DNA of 64,000 nucleotides, from NCBI RefSeq assembly GCF_900625095.1, contig NZ_LR130760.1, forward strand, positions 1,667,455-1,731,454, written 5' to 3'. The stretch's first letter is position 1, and each line of letters begins with the position of its first letter. Shown here piece after piece: positions 27,760-36,841 of the stretch. Position numbers and translations under genes: made by a program. The notes under the pieces were generated by a model. It was not told the origin of the DNA and did not search any database. It saw only the letters and a list, made by a program, of their open reading frames with translations. Source of the DNA: Acinetobacter ihumii. Its GTDB lineage: Bacteria > Pseudomonadota > Gammaproteobacteria > Pseudomonadales > Moraxellaceae.

Positions 27760-29952
27760 TTAAGAACGTCCTTGCACTTTGGCATAATCCAGCAAGACAT
27801 TGGCTGCTTCATTTACAAAGGTCTCCTCTTCAGGCAAAGGTGGACGCGCATTGACTTTCATCTTGGCACGAGACTCACTTAAAGCATCCAGTGATGCCTG
27901 ATAACTTTCCCAATTCGCAAATGGTTTCAAACCTGTTGCTGTTCGACGTTGATTTTCAGCATCCAGTGTGCGTTTTTCCAGTCTTAAAATTTCTGCTTTA
28001 CGCTGATCAATATCCAGAACAATACGTTTTTGATCTTTGGTTTCATCCGCAATTGTTCGGCGAGCTTCAAGATATTTAAATTGCGGATCTATACTGACAC
28101 GCGCTTTAGATTCTTGAGAGAGTTTTTCCACATAAGGCTGGATTGAACCTTCACGCTTAAATGGTGCAGTTGGAATGGTATCCCATTTCAACGCATTCTT
28201 GGCCTTACGCTCACCAAACTCTTCATCGTAAATATCCACCAATTTAATGTCTGGAATCACGCCTTTATTTTGAGTACTTCCACCCGTGACACGATAGAAC
28301 TTACGTTGTGTTAAAGTCGCCTGACCGTGCGCCAAAGTATCCAGTTGAACTTGTGCTGTTCCCTTACCAGTCGTGGTACTACCAATCACGATTCCGCGCT
28401 CGTAATCCTGAATCGCAGCCGAGTAAATTTCACTGGCAGAAGCCGAAGCCAAATTGACTAATATCGCCAATGGTCCTGCATAGGTTTGCGCACCGCCATC
28501 ATTGTCTTCAAAGACGCTGACATTGCCATTGCCATCACGAATTTGCACCACAGGACCAGATTTGATCACTTGTCCGAGCATACGTGCGACTTCTTCAAGT
28601 GAACCGCCCGGATTGTTACGCAAGTCGATAAGAATCCCATCAACATTTTTAGCCGAAAGTGACTTCAATGCATTATTGGTATCTTCAGATACCGAACGAT
28701 ATTCAGTTCCAGCACGGCGCGCACGATAGTTCAAATAAAATGAGGGAATTTCAATCACACCAAAAGTATGTTTTTTACCATCACGCATCACCTCAACTGT
28801 ACGTGAACGCACACCCGCATCTTCTTCCTGAATCACGTCACGAACCAGACTGACGCTACGTGCCTGACTCATTGGTGCGCCCGGTCCAAGTAGCTTAATA
28901 GTCACTTTGGTGCCACGTTTACCACGAATCAAGCCAACAATTTCAGCACTCGACCAGCCAATCACATCGACCATTTTGTCGCCATCCTGAGCGACGCCAA
29001 TAATGCGATCTCCTGATTTGACTTGACCCGACTTGCTGGCTGGGCCGCCCTCTACAATCGTTTCAATCTTGATGTAATCTTCATTGCCACGTTCAGGACG
29101 AATCGAAACCCCAATGCCTTCCAACTGTAGCGTGGTTTGCCGATTCAATTCCATCGCATCAATCGGTGGATAATAATTACTATGCGGGTCGTAAGTTGCC
29201 ATCATGGCATTTAAGGTTTTATCCAGCACGTCATCGCTTTTCACTCGAGTGACTCGCTCCAACTGACGGGTATAACGCTTGGTCAGTGTTTGTACAGGAG
29301 TTAAATCCTCAGCACTGGCTAAATCCTGACCATTTGCCAATTCAGGATTGTCTTTTAAGGCTTTTTGTTTGGCCAGATCTTCTTCTTTGCTAATGGTCAA
29401 ATTAATTAACTGTGACACCAGCATTTTACGCCAATAATCCTGCTGTTCAGCGGTATTTTTAAAATAGGCCGCTTTTTCACGATCAGTATCAATATAAACA
29501 TTGGGCTGTTTTAAGTTTTGTGGCTTTTTCAGTTCAGCCAGCATGAACTCATAAAACATTTTTAAGCGTTTACGATATTGGTCATGTATCGCATAAGGAC
29601 CTGTTAAGTTGCCTGCTTTTAATGCCGCACCAAAACTTGAACCATACTTCGCCTTGTAGTCCTGAACTTCGGGTGCCAAAAATAGCGAGTGATCAGGATC
29701 CAGACTATCCAGATACATATCCAGAATTCGATTGGACGTATTGGCATCCAAACGCATGTTTAAATAATGCTGACGGTCAACCAGCGTTGCCAATTGACGT
29801 GATACCAGTTGTTGTTCCTGAGTCGGCTGAATGTTTTGGGAGATGGTCGCAGGTGCAGTATCAGTTGCCGCAATTGCTTCGTTTATCGCATGCGTGAAAA
29901 ACAATCCACCAGTCGCGACTGCAACCGCACAAGCTATCATTTGAAGTTTCAT
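27760..29952 (-). CDS. prc: Carboxy-terminal processing protease Prc (tail-specific protease)
   Basis: Periplasmic S41 protease of 730 aa. A signal peptide (MKLQMIACAVAVATGG to about residue 29) leads into the Prc N-terminal domain, a PDZ domain (about 260-330, GVSIRPERGNEDYIKI), and the protease core with nucleophile in ASASASEIYSAA and the catalytic Lys in GSTTTGKGTAQ. A C-terminal helical domain (about 575-715) completes the family layout. It trims penicillin-binding protein 3 and controls murein hydrolases through NlpI-type adaptors. Monocistronic, divergent from nagZ. Confidence 0.95.
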   Translation of the reverse strand: MKLQMIACAVAVATGGLFFTHAINEAIAATDTAPATISQNIQPTQEQQLVSRQLATLVDRQHYLNMRLDANTSNRILDMYLDSLDPDHSLFLAPEVQDYKAKYGSSFGAALKAGNLTGPYAIHDQYRKRLKMFYEFMLAELKKPQNLKQPNVYIDTDREKAAYFKNTAEQQDYWRKMLVSQLINLTISKEEDLAKQKALKDNPELANGQDLASAEDLTPVQTLTKRYTRQLERVTRVKSDDVLDKTLNAMMATYDPHSNYYPPIDAMELNRQTTLQLEGIGVSIRPERGNEDYIKIETIVEGGPASKSGQVKSGDRIIGVAQDGDKMVDVIGWSSAEIVGLIRGKRGTKVTIKLLGPGAPMSQARSVSLVRDVIQEEDAGVRSRTVEVMRDGKKHTFGVIEIPSFYLNYRARRAGTEYRSVSEDTNNALKSLSAKNVDGILIDLRNNPGGSLEEVARMLGQVIKSGPVVQIRDGNGNVSVFEDNDGGAQTYAGPLAILVNLASASASEIYSAAIQDYERGIVIGSTTTGKGTAQVQLDTLAHGQATLTQRKFYRVTGGSTQNKGVIPDIKLVDIYDEEFGERKAKNALKWDTIPTAPFKREGSIQPYVEKLSQESKARVSIDPQFKYLEARRTIADETKDQKRIVLDIDQRKAEILRLEKRTLDAENQRRTATGLKPFANWESYQASLDALSESRAKMKVNARPPLPEEETFVNEAANVLLDYAKVQGRS

Positions 29953-30145
29953 AAATTTTTAATACTTCCTTGGATTTTCCAATATACACACTGTGCCATC
30001 GACCCCGAATGTCACAGATTCAACATCTTACCCAACTTAATTTGTGTATGTCGTGTAGTTTTATCATATTCTATGCTGACAAAATGTAGCAAATCATTGC
30101 AGAATTCCGCTATTGTTTTATCCAGAAATTAGACGAGCAACCTTT

Positions 30146-31165
30146 ATGATTGGCGCATTGATGCTAGACATTGCTGGCACAGAACTTACCTCAGAAGATA
30201 TTGAACTATTGGGCAATCCGCAAGTCGGCGGCATGATTTTATTTGGGCGAAATATTGAATCCCCCCAACAGGTTCGCGCCTTGACTAATCATATGCGTCA
30301 AATCCGTCCAGATATTTTAATTGCTGTCGATCAGGAAGGCGGTCGCGTACAACGATTAAAAAGCGGATTTACGCTATTGCCTGCAATGGGACGTTTTGGT
30401 GAGCTGTATCAACAACAACCAGAAAAAGCCCTTCAACTGGCCGAGCAATGTGGCTGGTTAATGGCAACTGAAGTGTTAGCCGTCGGTATTGATTTTAGTT
30501 TCGCGCCAGTTTTAGACATTAATGCGATTAGCGATGTGATTGGGGATCGCGGTTTTGCCAAAAACCAGCAAGATATTGTGCCCTTGGCATCGGCGTTTAT
30601 GAAAGGCATGCAACACGCCGGCATGGCAACGACGGGCAAACATTTTCCGGGTCATGGTTCAGTTCAGGCTGATTCGCACGTTGCCGCAGCAATTGACCCG
30701 CGCCCGTATGACGATATCTATCAACAAGACATGCAAACCTTTATTCAGTTGATGCCGCAACTGGATGCACTAATGCCTGCCCATGTCATCTATGAACAGG
30801 TCGACCCAAACCCTGCGGGTTTTTCACCTTTTTGGATTCAAGAAGTTTTACGCAAACAACTGAACTTTGATGGCGTATTATTTTCAGATGATTTGAGTAT
30901 GCAAGCCGCGTGTGTGGCAGGTGGAGCAGATGCGCGTCTACATGCGGCACTCACCGCAGGCTGCGACATGGGACTGGTCTGTAATGACCGTTCATCGGCT
31001 TGTTTGGCACTCGATTCAATTCAAGATCTAGCTTTACCAAATCAGCAACGCCTAGAGCGTATGCGTGGTAAGATTCCTGAGTTAGAAATAGGTAATAGCC
31101 TTGCACTGGGTCAAGTGTGGCAGTCTCATAAAGATCAGATTGAGCAATTCAAAGATAGCTTTTAA
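30146..31165 (+). CDS. nagZ: Beta-N-acetylglucosaminidase NagZ
   Basis: Glycoside hydrolase family 3 enzyme of 339 aa that removes GlcNAc from anhydromuropeptides during cytoplasmic peptidoglycan recycling, feeding the signal for AmpC-type beta-lactamase control. VDQEGGRVQRLK and KHFPGHGSVQADSH carry the substrate-binding and acid/base residues. Start MIGALMLDIAG matches the family N-terminus; an upstream ATG would add 11 poor residues. Confidence 0.94.
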   Translation: MIGALMLDIAGTELTSEDIELLGNPQVGGMILFGRNIESPQQVRALTNHMRQIRPDILIAVDQEGGRVQRLKSGFTLLPAMGRFGELYQQQPEKALQLAEQCGWLMATEVLAVGIDFSFAPVLDINAISDVIGDRGFAKNQQDIVPLASAFMKGMQHAGMATTGKHFPGHGSVQADSHVAAAIDPRPYDDIYQQDMQTFIQLMPQLDALMPAHVIYEQVDPNPAGFSPFWIQEVLRKQLNFDGVLFSDDLSMQAACVAGGADARLHAALTAGCDMGLVCNDRSSACLALDSIQDLALPNQQRLERMRGKIPELEIGNSLALGQVWQSHKDQIEQFKDSF

Positions 31166-31197
31166 GGTATTGAAGGTTATAATAAAGTCACTTTTTA

Positions 31198-31311
31198 CAT
31201 CATGAGTTGATTTCTTTCTTACGTGCTTTTTTATTTTTCTCTCTTTTTGAGAACATAAAAAGGAATTAAACAGTTAAGAAAGAAATCCAATCGATCGGCA
31301 TACGCATGATG
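31198..31311. repeat. Nested imperfect inverted repeat in the nagZ-methyltransferase gap
   Basis: Outer arms CATCATG/CATGATG enclose inner arms GATTTCTTTCTTA (31209-31221) and TAAGAAAGAAATC (31275-31287), a perfect 13-bp pair. The 53-nt centre is T-rich then A-rich. The arms are offset by 4 versus 17 nt, so it is not one simple hairpin. Could be a small mobile remnant, a structured leader or chance in AT-rich DNA. Confidence 0.5.
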
Positions 31312-31357
31312 TTTTAAATGACACACGGATGATAAATAAAATAATAGGTTCAGGAAT

Positions 31358-32206
31358 ATGACCCAAGCCCTTTCAAAACATCGACATATCTCGTTTACTG
31401 CCCATTATACAGGGTATATCTGGTATCAAATGGGAATCTCTCATCAAGCACTGGCTACAAAAAAAGGGAAAACGCTCGCAGCACTGGTTCACCCACTGGA
31501 AAGCTGGGCCGAAAAGTATGTCGGTGGCAGTATGCGCAGCACGCTCAAACAACGGCATACCTTATTGGATGATCAACTGAAAAGCTTAATTGAACAGCAT
31601 CCTCAATTACAGGTGCTCGAAATTGCCAGTGGTCTTTCGCCTCGTGGCTGGTGGTTTAGGCAGCATTATCCAGAGATTACTTACCGTGAACTAGATTTGC
31701 CCGATATGGCTCAAACCAAGCAGGCTGCATTACAACAGATTGAAGCTGATGCTCCTGACATGCTCTCGGTGGATTTATTTACTCAAGAATTTAAACAAGC
31801 CTTTGACTTATTTGACTCGTCCCTGCCTCTGGTGGTCATCAGTGAAGGATTAATTAATTATTTTGATAAGCCGTTATTGGCTCAACTTATTCAATCCATA
31901 GCTCAATATGGACGTACATTTCCCCAGCTGCATTATTTGACCGATTTATATCCTGAACCTGTCAAAAATAAACTGGCTCACATTATCTGGAGTAGCAGCA
32001 AACTTTTAAAATGGATGTCACGGAGTGCGTTTAGTTTTCATTTCACGACTCCAAACGATGTAGAACAGTTTTTTAAAGAAAATGGTTTTCATGAAGTCAA
32101 AGTAACACAACCAGCAGATAGTCATCACCTCACCCCTTCAAGCTCTACTGAGCATTTGGGCGATCTGGTCTGGACCATTCATGCCAGCAATAAAAAACAG
32201 CGTTAA
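31358..32206 (+). CDS. Class I SAM-dependent methyltransferase (leucine carboxyl methyltransferase-like)
   Basis: Protein of 282 aa. The SAM site LEIASGLSPRGWWFRQ is followed by YRELDLPD, a layout I associate with the leucine carboxyl methyltransferase/PPM1-like group, here with substrate unknown. AGGTTCAGGA lies just upstream of the ATG. Its stop codon is inside the stem of the terminator that follows. The neighbours do not suggest a pathway. Confidence 0.72.
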   Translation: MTQALSKHRHISFTAHYTGYIWYQMGISHQALATKKGKTLAALVHPLESWAEKYVGGSMRSTLKQRHTLLDDQLKSLIEQHPQLQVLEIASGLSPRGWWFRQHYPEITYRELDLPDMAQTKQAALQQIEADAPDMLSVDLFTQEFKQAFDLFDSSLPLVVISEGLINYFDKPLLAQLIQSIAQYGRTFPQLHYLTDLYPEPVKNKLAHIIWSSSKLLKWMSRSAFSFHFTTPNDVEQFFKENGFHEVKVTQPADSHHLTPSSSTEHLGDLVWTIHASNKKQR

Positions 32207-32220
32207 AAACGCTGTTTTTT
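32192..32220 (+). terminator. Intrinsic terminator of the methyltransferase gene
   Basis: Perfect 13-bp stem AAAAAACAGCGTT/AACGCTGTTTTTT with a 3-nt loop and terminal T run. The left arm includes the last codons and stop of the gene. The A/T-rich flanks let it work in both directions, though the convergent gene also has its own structure. Confidence 0.85.
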
Positions 32221-32229
32221 ATCCCCAAA

Positions 32230-32275
32230 TGACGTGACCCATACTGGCTTCTAAGGTATGAGTCCTTTCACGTCA
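32230..32275. other. Nested inverted repeat overlapping the hydrolase stop codon
   Basis: Outer 8-bp pair TGACGTGA/TCACGTCA encloses an inner CATAC/GTATG pair. No T run follows on either strand, so it is not a standard intrinsic terminator; it could protect the 3' end of the minus-strand transcript. Confidence 0.4.
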
Positions 32276-33607
32276 CACCACCTCAGCGTACTGAAGTTGA
32301 TGTTCTTTTTGCCGCGCCACAAAGCGCAGTAAACGATCCGCAACAGCAAAACTACCATGCTTAAAAATCGCCCGAATTCCAGAGCCATCCACCTGAAAAA
32401 TTAAACACTCGATACTAAAAGCACCTTCTTCATCTTCAAGGTGTAAAGCCAAGTCACGTGGATAATGCTCAACCTGACTCGCCTGATGTTGCTGCTCTAA
32501 ATGCAACAATACCCCAAAAAAACTTAAATCACGAACTGAAACTTTGAACTGCTCAGGCAAATAACGATGTGTCAATTGTGTATGTGGTTGACTGATTTCA
32601 ATTCGCTCTTCACCACGACGGTCCATATTTTTGATTTGCTCACGCGTCATCGGAATAATGCCATCCAAATCCTGAATTGACTCACCATTTAAAAAGGTCG
32701 CAAATAAATGCATGGTTTCCTTACGACGTTGCAACTGTGGTACATGGTCTGCATTGGCAATCAGCGCAAATTGCATATCTGGGCATTGCAAAGCAAAATT
32801 GGCATTTTCGAAAGGCAAGGTGAAACTATCGTACTGTCCAGCAGCGACTAAAGTTTTGCATTGTGGAATTGGAACATCTTTTAAACGCAATAATCGATTA
32901 CAGTTAATTTCGTAACGCAATTGCTCAGTTTGAGTAAATTCAGCCATTTGGCGAAAAAATAGACGCTTCGCGGTTGGAGACATCCTAGTTTTATCAAGTT
33001 TGGCATGATTCACCAAATATAAAATCACGGCCTGCCCAAATTCTTCCATCCGTTCTTCTTGCATCAGCTTAAGCGATTCTTCCAGAATCATCCGCCAGCT
33101 TTTACGGGTCTTTTGCATGACTCCCATCAGCACCATGCGATCTACCAATTCAGGTCGCTGATGGGCAAATGAAGAAGCCACCACCGAACCTAAGGACATT
33201 CCCATCATGGATACTTTTGAAATGCCCACAATATCGAGCCACTCCCCCAACATTCTGGATAAATCACCCAGTTCCAAGGTTCCGGCAGAAACACCTGTAT
33301 CACGATTCGTGATTTGTTGATTTGCCCCCATGGACGGTAAATCAATCAAAATGACAGGTCCACAGGCAAATAGTTGCTCTACGCAATATTTATAAGAGTT
33401 GAAATTTTGAAATGCGCCGCCCACAATCACAATCGGCGTTTGATGAATGGTTCGTACATCCGCCATCGCCATGTACTCAATTTTCCAACCATCAATCCAC
33501 GTTTCACGAGCAGACTGTTTAAAAATATCCTTATGATACAGATCAAAAAAACCAAAAGGTGATCCTGACTGGTGAAGATCAGCGTCCATCTGGATAATGG
33601 AATTCAT
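32273..33607 (-). CDS. Alpha/beta hydrolase with a C-terminal PilZ-like domain
   Basis: Protein of 444 aa in two parts. Residues about 40-310 are an alpha/beta hydrolase with nucleophile elbow GMSLGS (Ser138), Asp260 in AGQYDS and His288 in NADHVP as a plausible triad. Residues about 325-440 look like a PilZ domain: RGEER at 331-335 matches RxxxR and DLSFFG at 360-365 matches [D/N]xSxxG, the two cyclic-di-GMP binding motifs, 25 residues apart. This suggests an esterase or lipase-like enzyme controlled by cyclic di-GMP. Strong Shine-Dalgarno (AGGAGG). Substrate unknown. The PilZ call is from motifs only. Confidence 0.75.
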   Translation of the reverse strand: MNSIIQMDADLHQSGSPFGFFDLYHKDIFKQSARETWIDGWKIEYMAMADVRTIHQTPIVIVGGAFQNFNSYKYCVEQLFACGPVILIDLPSMGANQQITNRDTGVSAGTLELGDLSRMLGEWLDIVGISKVSMMGMSLGSVVASSFAHQRPELVDRMVLMGVMQKTRKSWRMILEESLKLMQEERMEEFGQAVILYLVNHAKLDKTRMSPTAKRLFFRQMAEFTQTEQLRYEINCNRLLRLKDVPIPQCKTLVAAGQYDSFTLPFENANFALQCPDMQFALIANADHVPQLQRRKETMHLFATFLNGESIQDLDGIIPMTREQIKNMDRRGEERIEISQPHTQLTHRYLPEQFKVSVRDLSFFGVLLHLEQQHQASQVEHYPRDLALHLEDEEGAFSIECLIFQVDGSGIRAIFKHGSFAVADRLLRFVARQKEHQLQYAEVV

Positions 33608-33950
33608 TTCCTGCCTCCTGCTTGCGTTGTTTTTATCTGTGCAAGCTCCGTTCCATGCGACACAACGGCTATGTATCCTTACTCAACTTTTTTGTATAAC
33701 GTCAATAGCCTTATTGTTTCATTCTATACAGATGTCAGTTTTTTAAGCAACCCGTTTTGTTGACCGCTCATCTAATTTCAAGACTTTTCAAGTTTCAAAA
33801 TATTTAAGCACTGAGGCATAGAACGAACTTTTTGCGCTAAATATTGCATTTGTGCACATTTAACCCAGATGCATGACTATACCAAATTGGGCATAGCCTG
33901 ATACTATGCAACGTACATCTATATGGATTTTTAAACGATCAAAGACTGCT
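33608..33950. other. Divergent intergenic region between the hydrolase and proA
   Basis: No gene-like reading frame of note. AT-rich, holds the Shine-Dalgarno of the hydrolase gene and presumably the promoters of both divergent genes. No strong -35/-10 pair or long repeat was recognised. Confidence 0.5.
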
Positions 33951-35216
33951 ATGCAAGATTCTATTGAACACTATATGCAAACAGTGGGTCAACAGGCGCG
34001 TCAGGCTTCACGCTTGCTTGCCAGTGCCTCAACCCTAGTCAAAAACAATGCGCTCTCTGCGATTTTCACTGCGCTTGAAGACCGTCAACCGCAAATTTTA
34101 GCGGCAAACGCGATCGACATGAAAAAAGCACATGACAATCACTTAGACAGTGCACTGCTTGATCGTTTAGAGCTTAACCCCATACGCTTTAAGGGGATGC
34201 TACAAGGTTTAAAAGATGTGATTGGCCTGAAAGACCCGATTGGCGAAATCACAGATATGTCTTATCGCCCAACAGGAATTCAACTCGGTAAAATGCGGGT
34301 GCCTTTAGGGGTCGTTGGCATGATTTATGAATCACGTCCCAATGTAACACTAGAAGCGGCCTCTCTTGCGCTGAAGTCAGGTAATGCGATTATTTTACGG
34401 GGTGGTTCAGAAGCACTTGAGTCGAATAAAGCAATTGCGGAAGCCATTCAGCATGGTCTGCAAAAGGCAGGTTTGCCAGAACATACGGTTCAAGTGATCA
34501 ATACATCTGATCGTGCCGCAGTCGGTCAACTGATTACCATGAGTGAATATGTCGATGTCATTATTCCGCGTGGCGGTAAAGGTCTGATTGAACGAATTAC
34601 CCATGAAGCGCGTATTCCTGTCATCAAGCACCTCGATGGAAATTGTCATGTTTTTGTTGAAGCCGAGGCTGATTTACATAAAGCCCTTCCAATTGCCCTA
34701 AATGCAAAAACACACCGTTATGGTGTGTGTAACGCTATGGAAACTTTATTGGTCGATGAAAATATTGCGGACGAGTTTTTGCCGCGCATTGCAGAGCTTT
34801 ATGCAGAAAAGCATGTCGAGCTTCGTGGCTGTGATCAGACCCGCCGCATTCTGGGTGAAAGTGTTAAAGTTGCGACCGAAGAAGATTGGTATACCGAATA
34901 TCTAGCACCTATTTTAGCTATAAAAGTAGTGACAGGTATTGATGAAGCCATTACACACATCAACAAATATGGTTCACACCATACCGATGCGATCATCACT
35001 GAAAACTATTCTTTGGTGCGCAAATTTCTGGCAGAAGTGGATTCTAGCTCCGTCATCATCAATGCATCGACGCGTTTTGCCGATGGTTTTGAATATGGCT
35101 TGGGTGCAGAAATTGGCATTTCAACCGATAAAATTCATGCGCGAGGTCCTGTCGGTTTAGAAGGCTTAACTTCACAAAAATGGATCGTATTTGGTGACGG
35201 ACAAATTCGTCAATAA
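33951..35216 (+). CDS. proA: Gamma-glutamyl phosphate reductase
   Basis: Aldehyde-dehydrogenase-fold enzyme of 421 aa, second step of proline synthesis, reducing gamma-glutamyl phosphate to the semialdehyde with NADPH. The catalytic Cys is in [22 protein letters not shown] motif ([14 protein letters not shown]) and [11 protein letters not shown] are conserved. Start MQDSIEHYM gives normal length; an ATG 45 nt upstream adds an unmatched extension. proB is not adjacent. Confidence 0.95.
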   Translation: MQDSIEHYMQTVGQQARQASRLLASASTLVKNNALSAIFTALEDRQPQILAANAIDMKKAHDNHLDSALLDRLELNPIRFKGMLQGLKDVIGLKDPIGEITDMSYRPTGIQLGKMRVPLGVVGMIYESRPNVTLEAASLALKSGNAIILRGGSEALESNKAIAEAIQHGLQKAGLPEHTVQVINTSDRAAVGQLITMSEYVDVIIPRGGKGLIERITHEARIPVIKHLDGNCHVFVEAEADLHKALPIALNAKTHRYGVCNAMETLLVDENIADEFLPRIAELYAEKHVELRGCDQTRRILGESVKVATEEDWYTEYLAPILAIKVVTGIDEAITHINKYGSHHTDAIITENYSLVRKFLAEVDSSSVIINASTRFADGFEYGLGAEIGISTDKIHARGPVGLEGLTSQKWIVFGDGQIRQ

Positions 35217-35605
35217 TTTAAGACTTCAAGGCTATTGTTGTGAGCACAGCAATAGTCTGAATTTTAAAATCTGACTTTTTAAAATTAGAAATGAATAATT
35301 ATTTTCATGCTTCAAGTTACATAAATTACAACATGATCCATCTGTCAAACCGAGTCACTTCCCGCTATATTATTTTATAAAATAAATGTGGCTTAGGTTG
35401 GATATTCGTTGGTTTTAACTCATCAATGCTAACGATAAATTAATTGATGTTCGATAGTGCTTAAGTCTAATCGGCTAAAGTCTAGCTTGGACATAAAAAC
35501 GACACATGTTACAACATGTCGCATTGATGTTCAGACTGATCCTATCAGCGCTGAAAAATCAATGTTTTAGGGAATACAATTTACAACACTTTTGGGTACA
35601 ACACC
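35217..35605. other. Long intergenic region upstream of ackA
   Basis: No gene seen. Directly after proA, an 11-bp stem with one G-T wobble (35232-35242 with 35245-35255) may end proA transcription, though the T run after it is short. Near ackA lie a 16-bp palindrome (separate entry) and a candidate -10 TACAAT about 35 nt before the GTG start. Confidence 0.5.
35504..35519. promoter_or_regulatory. Palindrome upstream of ackA, possible operator
   Basis: ACATGTT-AC-AACATGT, a perfect 7-bp dyad with a 2-bp centre, about 90 nt before the ackA start. Symmetry and place fit a dimeric regulator site for acetate metabolism. The protein is unknown. Confidence 0.4.
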
Positions 35606-36811
35606 GTGTCTACATCCGTTTTAGTTATTAACTGTGGTTCTTCTTCTATCAAATATGCCTTGATTTCAGAGCGTCGTGAAAATCGTATTTATGGTCTGGC
35701 TGAAAATCTAGGTACAGCAGAAGCTCGTATTAAAGGGATTACAGTCGGTGGTGAACCCTTGGAATTATCTATTCCGCATGCAGATCACGAAAAAGCACTT
35801 GAAACACTTTTAGCACGTTTAGCCAATTATAAGCCTCAAGCCATCGGACATCGTGTGGTACATGGTGGCACCTTAACCAAAGCTGAATTGCTGAGTCCAG
35901 AAATTATTGAACGTATTGTCGCGGCTACACCGTTGGCTCCGTTGCATAATCCTGCGCATTTGATTGGGATTGATGCCACCATGCGTCTTTTTCCTGAATT
36001 GCCTCAAGTGGCTGTGTTCGATACTGCATTTCATCAAACTCTCCCTGAACATGCGTATCGTTATGCTTTGCCGAAATTTTTTTATACTGAACATAATGTA
36101 CGTCGCTATGGCTTTCATGGCACGAGCCATGCGTATGTGTCTGATCGTGCCAGTGAGTTGGCAGGTCAATTCCGGCAAGGTGGCTGGTTAACTGCACATT
36201 TAGGCAATGGCAGTTCAACCTGTGCTGTATGGAATGGTGAAAGTATTGATACCTCAATGGGTTTGACTCCTCTTGAAGGCATTGTGATGGGAACACGTAG
36301 TGGCGATGTTGACCCAAGCATTCATAGTTTTATTGCCAACAATTTGGGCTGGGATATCGATAAAATTGATAAAATGCTCAATAAAGAAAGTGGTTTACTC
36401 GGTTTATCAGACAATTTGTCCAATGACATGCGCACGCTGATTGAAGCCTCAGAAAATGGCAACCAAGATGCGACTCTTGCTATCGAAGTATTCAGCTATC
36501 GTTTAGCCAAGTCTTTGGCTGGGCTAAGTTGTGGTTTAGCTCAAATCAATGGTTTAATTTTCACTGGTGGAATTGGCGAAAACTCGGCGTATATTCGTGA
36601 AAAAACCATGGCATATTTGCCTCATTTCGGTTTCCATCTGGACAAAAATCAAAACAATACCCTACAGCGCGGCACGGAAGGTCGAATTGATAACGGTGAA
36701 GGACCACAGATCTGGGTCATTCCAACCGATGAAGAGGGACGTATTGCCCAAGAAACCAAACAAGTGCTTCAACATTTAAACCACACTGAACAAACAATAC
36801 GTCAGATTTAA
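35606..36811 (+). CDS. ackA: Acetate kinase
   Basis: ASKHA-fold kinase of 401 aa interconverting acetyl phosphate plus ADP with acetate plus [17 protein letters not shown] at the N-terminus, [13 protein letters not shown] and HLGNGSS in the core, and [14 protein letters not shown] near the C-terminus are the family signatures. Translation starts at GTG (MSTSVLV). Pta follows after 30 nt, forming the usual overflow/acetate-assimilation pair. Confidence 0.96.
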   Translation: MSTSVLVINCGSSSIKYALISERRENRIYGLAENLGTAEARIKGITVGGEPLELSIPHADHEKALETLLARLANYKPQAIGHRVVHGGTLTKAELLSPEIIERIVAATPLAPLHNPAHLIGIDATMRLFPELPQVAVFDTAFHQTLPEHAYRYALPKFFYTEHNVRRYGFHGTSHAYVSDRASELAGQFRQGGWLTAHLGNGSSTCAVWNGESIDTSMGLTPLEGIVMGTRSGDVDPSIHSFIANNLGWDIDKIDKMLNKESGLLGLSDNLSNDMRTLIEASENGNQDATLAIEVFSYRLAKSLAGLSCGLAQINGLIFTGGIGENSAYIREKTMAYLPHFGFHLDKNQNNTLQRGTEGRIDNGEGPQIWVIPTDEEGRIAQETKQVLQHLNHTEQTIRQI

Positions 36812-36841
36812 TCTCAACAAATTTTTTGATTTAAGGTCATT

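Noticed and set aside
35873..36317. Two antisense ORFs of 101 and 130 codons within ackA
   Set aside because: Composition is that of a shadow frame (His/Gln/Arg-rich, no domain), entirely inside ackA.
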